Assembly (NCBI GenBank): GCA_035591015.1
Contig: JAXIUW010058896.1
Location: 1 to 14,548, forward strand
From: Cephalothrix simula
Taxonomy: Eukaryota; Nemertea; Palaeonemertea; Archinemertea; Cephalotrichidae
Length of the DNA: 14,548 nt
Direction: 5' to 3'
The position numbers were made by a program, and so were the translations under genes. Below, one piece after another: positions 1-10,900 of this stretch (within the stretch, counting starts at the first letter, position 1; every line of letters begins with the position of its first letter). The notes beneath the pieces are model-generated. The model was not told the origin of the DNA and made no database searches. It worked only from the letters and a program-made list of their open reading frames with translations.

Positions 1-3000
1 ATTTGTATTTAGGCTCTTTATGTAAATATTTATAAAATTATGGAAAATTTATTTGAGTGGAAATTAATATATCTAAATAATATATCTAATATATATCTAT
101 CTAATCGTTCAAAAGAACTTGCCAAATGTGAAACACAAACAGTTAGAATCAGTTGGATTTACATGTGCATGCACCAGGATACCGTTTTTGATAAAAATTA
201 AGGTCAGCTTTAAAAACTCTATTTCCTCGAAGGCGTCTAGTGTCTTGCATAGTCGTTTGATATCTTGATCCGCGTTCGAACTATTTTAGGAGTAATTATT
301 CTCTAACAGTACAAGCTATCTTTTTACTAAAGCACCATAAATAATTATTTAGTATAACCTTTATGTTCTTGATGGCGGTTTTTCGAAAAGTGTTTCTTAT
401 TAAAAAATTTCATTCATGTTATTTTCAAAACTTAAAAATTCTGAAACTGACTTTCTTGTCATCCAATCAAACATTTTGTTACAAACCAAACCAATCAGCG
501 CCGCGTACACATTTACGGACTTCTTTACATGTAGTTCTCTAACAGCTGTGTGGTAGGGGTATGAGCTTCCACAGTATCAAATTACAACTGCCAAAGTATT
601 TCTTTAACTTTGAGCACAGTATTAACTATTATACTTAGAAGCATCTCTACGTTATGGGTATTTTTAGAACTATATTTGTTTGCAGCGCTCCCTTTGGAAC
701 AGTAAAAAATAAAGACCTTTTGATGACAGTATGTTTCATAAAGAGTATAAATTGTATTTGAATATTATTTCAATTCGTTAGTATTATAGATATAATAGAC
801 AATCGCTAGAATTACTTCAATTATTTTCTTTAAAATATTATGAACTTTCAAATTGTTGAAGAAAATTTAAACGCCAATTATTAATCAATATCATATAATT
901 GTATCTCATTAAGAAGTTTCAAAAATATATTTTCAATCGTATTGCCAATACCTTAAGATAATATTACATTGAATTGAAAAGGAAAGAATAATTTAAGTTG
1001 ATGATTCAGCGATAAATACTCTTTCGTGTTTATACAAAATCAATATAATGAAAATGATAATGTGCCACCGGCATAATTTCTTCTATTAGATATCATGGAT
1101 AATTAAAAAAGATGAACACATTTTAGTATATTTTAAAAGGCTTTATTATTTGGAAAGCAAAAATATAAACCATAAGTGTATAGAGCATGGTCAACACTTT
1201 AAGGACCCAGCAGTATTGAACAAAGATTTTAAAACTGTTACATCTTAAAGATAACATCAAAGATTTTATCAGATAAGTAATGATGTTAAAGTACATGTTT
1301 TTCATAAATATGTGGTATTAAACTATTTCCTAATATGTACCAAAATGTTAAGGTGTTAGGTTAAATCTACCAGGTATAAAAAGACATACATTGGCCTAAA
1401 TGTCATCAATTTTGTGATATATAATGACACAAATTAATATTTTGTTGGAAATGCTATGGAAAATTCTACATTTTAGCTAGACATAACCAACATTTATGTT
1501 TTTGGGTATATTTTATATTGTATATATACACAATACACAAAAAGTTTTGTGTATATACACATTTTAATAAGAACTACTATTGGCCAAAATGCAATACATA
1601 TAAATACGCCATCTATTTGTTAACTAACATTGCTAAATATTCATTAAAATTCAGCTGAATTATTCTATTATTGACTTTAATTGCATAGATTATTTTGCTC
1701 ATTTTGCCTACTGCATGTCTTAAATAAACGTGGTAAGATTTGTTTTCATAGTTAGTCTTTATTTCAACACCGTCAATACTAATAAATAATAAGTTCAAAG
1801 GCAATTTAAAATTTTATGGTATGAAGGAATAACAAAAAGAAAGACTCAATACCTGCTGACAGGCATGGTTTACAGCTACATTACTGTAGAAAAGTAGAAA
1901 ACATTGTTTCATCATGAAAAAACTAAAATAAAAACATATGATTTGAAAGTTCACTTGATATTTTATCGACACATACAATAAAGGTTGAGAAAACCTTTTA
2001 ATTATGGTTCTAATTCTAATTCCACATACATTCTTGGCACCAGGACATAATAAATATATTTCCTTCATTCAACAAACTTGGTTTTTAAATGTACATATTG
2101 TTATGAAATGCTAACACTTAGATATTATAAAGAAACACTTTAATGGTTTATTTTATTTTAATCAGGTTCGTGTAATTTAAAACTTTCAACAAATGTCATA
2201 AATATGAAACATAGTAACGGTTTTGTATTTTGATTATAAAATAACTGGAATTTTTATTATTATGGTCACTGACTAAAAGAGTGAAAGAATGCTTGAATGA
2301 ATCAATGACTCCTGTATATTACATTGTACTTATGATAGAAATGATAGGATCACTTTATGAAAGATGGGTCCATATATTTAAAAGATTGAAATAAAAACAA
2401 GAATACACTTTTTAGGCCCTAAATATTTTATAAAAGATCATAATTATACACCAGTCGGTAAAAACAGGTGCAATCAATATAAAAATGGAATCTTATTTCA
2501 AAAGTAAGGCGCAGTATTAAGAAATAAGAGAAAAATATGGCGTTCGTTTTTAATTATAATTTAACTTGTCAAGATTTTAAAAATCTGAACAACAAATAAA
2601 TGAAAAAGTTTATATCAGCTTTAATTGTACGATCATGCATCACAGATTCCCGATCATAGAGGAGAATCTTAAACATTTTCAACAGACAATAAAATGCAAG
2701 TTATTAAAAGCCAATTATTTTACAATATCCAGTATACGAAACTTAAACTGAATATTACAGTTATAATTTATAAAATTCAACAAAGAAAATAAATTATATG
2801 AGATAAGATACATTGATAACAGGAGAGTAAAAAATAAATATAGAAACACTTTTTATACTTCATTTTCATTTTGATTTGATTTAAAAAGAATCGAGGATTT
2901 AAGTGACTTGATCGTACGACATTTAATATGTAGAAAACTAAAACATGAATATATAACAGTATTGATGGAAAATGATTTTTTAACGAATATATGGAATGTT

Positions 3001-3076
3001 AGTTAACAAAACAGTTGAGTTAGATTTGAATGATTTTTAATGATTTTTACATTCATGTTTTAGTTAATTCAATTAA
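1..3076. other. AT-rich intergenic or downstream DNA, no supported gene
   Basis: Only short AT-driven open frames of 60-84 codons occur here, with no recognisable domain and codon content like the surrounding DNA. A slightly GC-richer patch around 455-570 holds two CCAATCA boxes. A small hairpin-prone stretch near 1520-1560 contains TGTATATACAC repeats. On the minus strand 1853-1883 is framed by good splice-like signals but is only 31 nt and unconnected. I see no RNA gene or clear mobile element. Confidence 0.6.
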
Positions 3077-4070
3077 TTTATTCACATCTATATAGAATAT
3101 TGTGCATGAGATGACGAAAAGGCACTAAAAGAAAGAACTGCTGATACATCAGTTCAAAAGTGAAACAGCGAATAGTTGATAACGCCACGGTTTTACAAGG
3201 ATTTGAAAATGATGTTCACGTTTCAATATGATTTAGCGTGGAACAAATTTCAGTGATGTATTAAGATATTGTAATATTTAGGAAGCACCTTTTACTATAC
3301 ATGAGAAAAATCAAGAAAATACTTGCATAAAGCTAGTGTTTTCATGATTATCAAACTATTATTAACGACTTGCTATGAGCAATTAAAACAAAAACATTTG
3401 TTTAGAATTTTGGCAAAACACTCATAAATAATATTATTAAATTATTTGAAATTCTTGACCATCACCTGGATTAAAATTCTGTACACACACTCCAGATAGT
3501 CATAACATTGATATTCCTCATATAATTTAAATTTATAATATACTATATAGAAACGAAACACATGATAATATGAACAACTTAATATGAATCAAATGGAAAT
3601 GAAAATGGCATATAAGACTAAGTGAAGAGTATCACAATATTATTGTGAATGGGAATTTCTCCACAAACGATTTCTGCCAAGGTCTCAAAAGGCATGATAC
3701 AAGAATTAAACATGCAATATCTCTCGACGGACAGCTATCTTAGGAAAATATTTATCTTGTGTTAGTTTGAGCAGTCCATAAAAATTTTGTTGATATTCGC
3801 CTAAAATCAGCTTACAAAGCTTTTATAATATCATTGGAAGATAGATTCCCACCACATTTATGTACGTCCATTTGATGGCGCTCGTAATGATAAATTGAAA
3901 TTATCATACGTCAAGAGTTGAATTTGAGTACACTGAATAAGTCATTTCACACATTTTGATTATCACGAAATAAAACGAAATCGCGTCATTAATCACAAAT
4001 AAGTAATCATGTCGAAATTTTAACATGCTTACAACATGCTTAATTTTAAAGTTTATAGTCATGCAATTGG
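3077..4070 (-). other. Probable 3' UTR and possible polyadenylation signal
   Basis: Downstream of the stop codon the minus strand is AT-rich and non-coding. Scanning from the stop I find no canonical AATAAA until the one at 3077-3082 (TTTATT on the plus strand), about 1 kb away; an ATTAAA lies slightly beyond at 3036-3041. The true cleavage site cannot be fixed from sequence alone because such hexamers are common in AT-rich DNA, and a non-canonical signal could act closer to the stop. Confidence 0.3.
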
Positions 4071-4951
4071 CTAGCACCAATCCTCATCCTCGCTATCACT
4101 TTGGCCACCTCTATGTCTTTGGGAAACACTACCAACGTCTCGAGGAGCGCGCGACCCCTGTCCAGGTTTGAATCCGTTTGGAAGATTAGAGGGGCCTCGA
4201 CGCCCTACTAGTCCAACATTACTACGGGGTTCGTAATCGTATCGGCCCCCATGGTAACGATGATCACGTTGTCCATTGTTTAGAATATGACTTGCACCAC
4301 GGTCTCTATCGTACCGCTCGAGACCAAAGTCTTCAGTTCTGCCTAGATCCTGATGACTAGTCCGAGACTTAGCAGATGTTTGATTATTAAGAAGGTTCAA
4401 ATTATTCTTTTTGTCGGTGGGGGATAATGCATAGGGCCGATGGTCATGTGACTGTCGACCTCTTCTTGGTTGAGGGGCTGCTAATTTAGGCAAGTGAGTA
4501 GGAGAAGGATTTAGTCTCGGAAAGTTAATACTTCCAGGGCTCCGGTGCGGTTGTGGAACCGTAGGAGAAGGAACAACGTGCGGCATGTTATCTTGACGAA
4601 CAGGCAAGTTTAAGGATGACGGTTTGTTAGGTGTTGGAGGAAGACGCCTAGGTGGTCGCTTTGGTGACGACCCTGTAGGGCTAGGGCTTCTTGATCGATC
4701 AGTCAGATTAGCAGTACCGTAATATTCCTGTTGTGGGGTACCGGTTGTAGTAGCACTAGGAGACGGACTTCTAGATCTTGTTTCTAAAGATGTAGCGCGA
4801 TAGAGAGGTTCTCGGCTGTTACTGCGACTAGGCAGAGGGCTTGGGTTTGGTGAGCCAATTATCTGCCTCTGAGGTTCAAACGGCGGTCGAGTACGGCTTC
4901 TGCCTCTCCTGCCGAGTCGTGGAGAAAGTGGAATATTTAAGTCATCTTGGC
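4071..4951 (-). CDS. Cav2 last coding exon: distal C terminus with RIM-BP and PDZ-ligand motifs
   Basis: The exon follows a TTATTTTACAG acceptor (the split Gly codon completes with GC) and encodes 292 residues to a TAG. An open frame continues ten residues upstream into the intron, but the splice site and the family argue against a start there. Composition is Pro/Ser/Arg-rich and predicted disordered. Within the exon, residues 59-65 and 86-92 carry two RSRSPSP repeats, residues 101-107 are the RRLPPTP proline ligand, residues 171-175 are PRRGR, and the end is SDSEDEDWC. In Cav2 channels these tail motifs bind RIM-BP SH3 domains and PDZ proteins (Mint1, RIM) at active zones. The exon is much richer in G+C than its surroundings, as expected for coding sequence. 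Confidence 0.92.
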
Positions 4952-7900
4952 CTGTAAAATAATTCAAAAAGAAAATCATTTCAATGCTGTAATAAATACA
5001 TGTAACATATAAAATACATACATATTGTATTTATTAACATTTTATTTTTAATCTAAAAAAATTAAATGCTGCAATATGGGGCTATTTTGGACAACAGGGT
5101 AATTCGGGACAAAACTAGCCAAACCTTGGAAATTATGTGCAAAGTTGACTGTATTGACTAAAAATATGTTTGTTCTTAAATGGGAAAGCGGTATCCTTAA
5201 GGATTTCAAAAACGTTTACAGAATTCAATTATCAATTTTCTTGGAAAATGTACCACCACATAAGCGACTTAGTATTTTTTGCCGCAGCTTTGCCCACCAG
5301 ACCAAGATATGCGACTTGGACCATACAAATGGCATATTTTCTTACAATCATATTTTATTTGCTTCAAAAGCCACTGCATAGCCCTATGTCTCGCGATTTA
5401 TCATGGTGGTAAAACCAATAAACACGGCCTCAAGGTAATTAAAATGCAAAATTGGACAAGGATGATTTCCGTTGCCCAAACCAGAATTTCTGAATTTATG
5501 ATAACTGTTTTTACTTCTTAGTATCATCTGTAAAACTAGTACTCACAATAAAATTTTAACTTTTTAGTTAGTTGTATGATGTCTTTTATTAAGTCTTTCT
5601 GTGCTTTGTTTATTTGTGCATGGCTGGAAAGTACTACTGAAAATTATCGTCATAAGCACCAGTAAAACGCTTACTGAGTTTTATCAAAAATATTGTTAAC
5701 GTTTTGTGGTAAAACTTCATGAAACCCATACTTTAATACATGTAAATTATGAATGTCCTGTTCATTGTGCCTAATAATTTATCAGAGTGAAACACGTCGT
5801 AAGTAAGTTATCATCACTTACAAATATTATGATGTTTTATGATGGTTTTACTACTCAGGTAAAGGAGAGAATTTTCACATATGGCACACGGATCAGCTGA
5901 AAATTTTTATTTTTACTTGATAGAGCTGTTTTCGATTTTTAAAAATTCCTAGTATCGAAAAACATCAGAAAACAGGCCTTGTAAAAAATGTCTAGGCTGT
6001 CTAGTTCCTATTACAAAAACTCCATCCCAGTAAGAGATGTCTGGCTTTTCGAACATCAACAGTTCAATGCGCTTTTGAAGTGAATAATTTTGTCAATGGT
6101 AAAAAAGTACTGGTAGCCACACATCCAAAGGTCGAACTATAGAACAATACCCAGTAAAAATTAGTATATATAATATATATTGTAAATCTTTAATATGAAC
6201 TTTTACGATTTTTATATATTTTTAATTTTTTAAATCTTTCATATGAAATTTCCGATTTTCTTGAAATTTCTCAAGTTTGGATTTCAATGGACCCAGAACA
6301 TGCCAAAAGAAAGAACCGAAAGTCACTATAAATATCAAGTTTTTCTGGTTAATGAAGCATCATTATACTTTCTTTGTAATGCATCTTGGTTTTCCTCTAT
6401 ACAAATGTTATAAGGTTTTTATATAAAATTTATTTAGTCAATAGTTTTTATTTATCTGAAAAGTAAAAAAATTGTCAATCAAAAATCACTTATAGACAAG
6501 AAGCTGCAGAATATAAAAAAAATTGTTTGATCATATGTCCCAAATAGCCCCATACCACGGTATTAAAAAATTAAGATAGAACTAAAAGTATCTAATCCGA
6601 TTCCGATTATCCTACTCATCTAACGTAGATTAATTTCTTTATTATACTACTACCTTGTAAGCAAACTTAATTATGAAGTTTTTCAGAAAACACAACAAAT
6701 TGTCATAAAATCACTTTCAACACAAAAGCTTATATTTTGCATGCGATCTCTTTAAAAAAATATTAGAAAACACTTTCATAAAAACATCGAGAAAAGAATA
6801 AAATGTACAGTTGATTTCTTTATACTACATTAAATGGGATTTTTGGCATGGATATTCCACCTACAAAAAGCTACAAATTATTACTATAACACTACATCTT
6901 TTACAGTGTCCTATTAAGTTGATAACATTTTAAAGCTACGTGTTGTAGGTGCAAATTATCAAGAAATAAAAACCTTGATCATCTCTTCTTTCAATTTCAT
7001 CTTGTTCTACATCTGGAGTTGTTTGAAAAAAAAACGATGAAATTATATTATTAAATCCATACCTACTTTGAAATATATTTTGCTGATGTATCATTATCAT
7101 ATATTTATATTGATTAGTAACTCTAACATTTATTTTATGAAAGTATCAAAAATAGTGATATGGAACATGTATAATGACAGACACAACTAAATAGTGTACT
7201 TCATCTAACTATAGCTTTATGCGAGTCACTCTTATATTATGTGAGCTAACAGGGGTATTTCAATGACATGTACATTGCTTGTACTTATTCAGAAAGTCAT
7301 TGCTAACAAGTAACATCAATCAACATAAAATGTGATTTAAAGAATATACACTACTGGAAAAAAGCTGAAAGTTAAAATCCACTCCTAGAAAAGAAGATAC
7401 AAAAATTATTTTAAACATAAAATGTAAAAAGAAAAACCAACATCAGTGTAACTAAGGAATATATCTAGAAAAAAGACATTGCAACTTATAGCAATGAAAC
7501 ACTGACATGGATTAACAAATCATGCAAAATTAAAATGAGGGGTGTAAAACTAAGCTAGACAACACTTAGACAACGAGCTGCTTCTTAAAACCTCAAATAC
7601 CATTTGGTATTATTTTATATAAGTTCTAAAATATTTATTTCAAAACAATAATTGTATTTAAATAATGATTTTGAGCATAATGAAATTTGAGCATTTCAAT
7701 GCAGCTGAATTTTACAACATAATTTATCGTTGTCTGTACCTTTACCCCATCTATCTTTATAACGGTCTTGTAAAGCGATTTCATGAGCTTGGTCACAAAT
7801 ATTAGAAACTGCTGCTGAAAATCCAAGCTCTCTTGATGGTGAACGTTGGGGTTGCTGGTAGGAAGGGGATATTGGAGTCCTTAGGGGTGTAACAGGAGTA

Positions 7901-10900
7901 CCAGACGCAGGGGAGAATAAGCCGGAAGTTGAGCGGCCTGGTTCCGGCTTTAAACCAGAATTATAAGGCTGTTGTTGCTGGAATTGAAATATAAAATTGT
8001 CATGCGAGGATTATGAAAAAGTGCATGATATAAAAAAATGTTGAGGACATAAAAAAACTAAATAAACAATGACGTTTCCTCAAAGAAAATCCTGAAACCA
8101 TTATTATTTTACCGTAGAAGCATTGTCAGGAATTAATTTAGGATCTTGGGCAAATGTCCAAAATCTGTCCCAGAGATTTTCAATCCATTCAACTCTAATA
8201 ACTAAATCGTCCTGAAATCATGGTATTTATCACTTATATCATAAAATTACTTATTGTTTAAACCATCTATATTTCTTAATAAGTCTATGATAAAAACGTA
8301 ACAAAAAATACAAACATCAAGTTTTTAGTTGGTTTAAAAAGATTAAGATAAATATAAAAATAAAGAATCTCATATCTATTAAGGTCACTAGATTGTTGAG
8401 AATTCTCTCAAATAGTTCAGCAAACCTTCGGGAATTTTAAGCAAATGAATTAAATCAAAAGAAAATTTTGAGTTATAGTATTTAAAATAAAATTTGTTCA
8501 ACTTTCGTCAATAAGCTTTAATGAAAAGCAGGCATGAATATTTGCTTGTATATTAGTAATAGAGGAACATATAGCTTTAGAATGAGGAGTTAATCTTATT
8601 TGTTTGAATATACACAATTAATCTAGAGTCTACACGAAAACACATGAAGCATCAAAATGAGCTTCAACTTACAGAAACCGTGTCAACATTCACCACTTTG
8701 ACATCTGAAGCTATATTTAACATGTTCCCCAAACCGGTGGTTTTAGCCTAAAAAGAGAAAATTTTCAAAATATCCCCAAAATGTTCACAAAAACAGAAAA
8801 ACAGAAGAAGCATCATGCTGGTTGACGGAGGTTTTACAGCCATATAGGGGACGTTTATTTTTCATCGATGGTCTGGAAAGGAAACCAATTCACTTAGGGT
8901 GAAAACTGAAACATAAATGTTAAAATATCATGCAATAGATATACAAATCAGCCCTATTATACACAGATTTGGTAAACAACAATAAAGGAGAGGGTATAGA
9001 TGACCTTGACAAAACCAGGATTAAATAAGCGACGAACCCAAGCATATTTTTAGATGTATGTCCATCACCACCAAGTATTTAAATATTTTACTTACTCTAT
9101 TTGAACTTGAGGATCCGGTAACATCTTTCATTTCAATACCCTGTAAGTTATGTTTGGGTCATCAGAATTTACTATTGCATTTATTGAGTAAAAAAGTAAT
9201 AGGGGGTATTTCAGTAAGATATGATCAGATGAATTTAATTAACAAAATGTGTTATTTTTATAGTTCGTCGTATATATCTTAATGAAATACAGTATTTTAG
9301 AGAAATGCAATATTTTAAACAATGTCATAATTACAGATTTATTGACAGCAATTAAATGGCATAAATCCTTCCGTCACCTGCTGATCTTCCACCAAGCAAA
9401 AAATATTTTTTACAGAGATATAAATATTAATTTCATTTACAATTATAATGCTTCTCTGATGAAAACAAAGTATAAGGGGCAACTCCAAAACATTATATAT
9501 AAATGTAATTTGGTATATAGTCCTTTGGAATATATACAACACGGATATTAAAGAGAATAGCAAGAACTGCTTAAAAACATGTTGAAGTACTTCAATTTTA
9601 ATACGACGTTTCGGCAAATCATGTTGCTATTTCTAAGAGATTTTTTAAAAAATACGGTTAATTATTACTGGAAGTATAATGACGTTATACAATGACGTAT
9701 TACATACATGTAATATATAAGTATAAATTATAAATATTAATTAATGACTGATAAGGGGCATGAATTAGCCATATTATTTAAAGATATATAAACAATATTT
9801 TTCTAATATATACTTTCGATTAATATATATGTAAATTTATTTCGTCATTGTATTACGTCATTATACTTAACGGTAATTAAAAAATCTCTTGAAAATGGCA
9901 ACATGATTTGCTGAAATGTCGATTTGAAAGCATTTCTATTATATTTCTTTAGAGCAGTTCTTGCTTTTATTTATATTCTTCGAATTATATAGACTCTAAA
10001 AAAACAGTATCTGATAGTAGCCCTTTTTTCTTATAAATAAAGTTTTTGTTTTAAAGTTTTGATGCCTCCCCTTTAAATGAATATTAAACAATTAACGGAA
10101 TCATGTTCAAAACACTTTACAAGAAGCTTGTGACACAAAAATAAAACTATTTTAAAACAGGAAAGATTTGACTTTAAGTTAACTCTTGTAAGGATAACAT
10201 TGAGAAACTGATTTGTCCATTACCATTGTAGTTTATATAGCTCATTTACATAGAATTGTAAGGATGGTGAAACATAAATGTAAATTGATCCGAACCATAA
10301 CAGACTACCTGCTTTGCAAAAGAATAGGGTTCCATATCACCTTTTTAAAAGCATTTGCATTGGGGAAATGATTTTCATTTAAACTAAGACAGATTCTAGA
10401 AACTCCTAGGATCCCAGCACCAAACTTTGTGAATTGCAGGTATTTTTCGCAAATCTTAAAAATCCCAAATGGAACAATATACTAAGCCATGCTACTGGGA
10501 TCAATATCAATAGAAAAATGTATGTCAGAACAAATAAACATATGTATTGCATTTCTAAAACACCATAAATAAGATAATCCTCGATTTTGATATTTTTCAT
10601 CGATATCGATATATGTAAATTTATTAAATTTAAATTGAATATCATATGAATGAATGGTAACATAATTTTTACTTAATCCATACATGTAACCATTAGTGAT
10701 AAAATAAAGGTAAAATAATTGTAATGGTGTTTGAACTTTTTTGTGCATTTTAGTTTTTGTTTATTGTATTGAAATTTGAAAATGAAAAAAAAATACATGC
10801 GAGCAATGTTCTAAAATACATTTTAGGGACCTAGAATTATTAGCAACATTTTCAGTATTTAATAGAACCGTCACCGATCCTACTAATTATGGAGGTATAC

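Noticed and set aside
1814-2068. Minus-strand 84-codon frame with a splice-framed 31-nt piece at 1853-1883
   Set aside because: The TTTTCTACAG acceptor and CAG|GTATTG donor look good, but the piece is not linked in frame to any other exon and lies about 2.2 kb past the Cav2 stop.
2617-2925. Inverted word GTACGATCA / TGATCGTAC about 280 bp apart
   Set aside because: Only nine bases match and the flanks do not, so a terminal inverted repeat is not supported.
5145-5521. Overlapping plus-strand open frames of about 80 codons
   Set aside because: They lie inside the TIR element, overlap one another in different frames, and show no transposase or other motif.
8800-8875. Possible minus-strand exon after TTTCCTTTCCAG
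   Set aside because: Acceptor is strong, but in phase 0 it meets a stop after five codons and other frames do not preserve the channel reading frame with an available donor.
9058-9617. Plus- and minus-strand open frames of 74-92 codons
   Set aside because: AT-biased, residue content (I, N, Y, K) typical of random AT-rich DNA; they overlap exon D or the fold-back element edge and have no domain.
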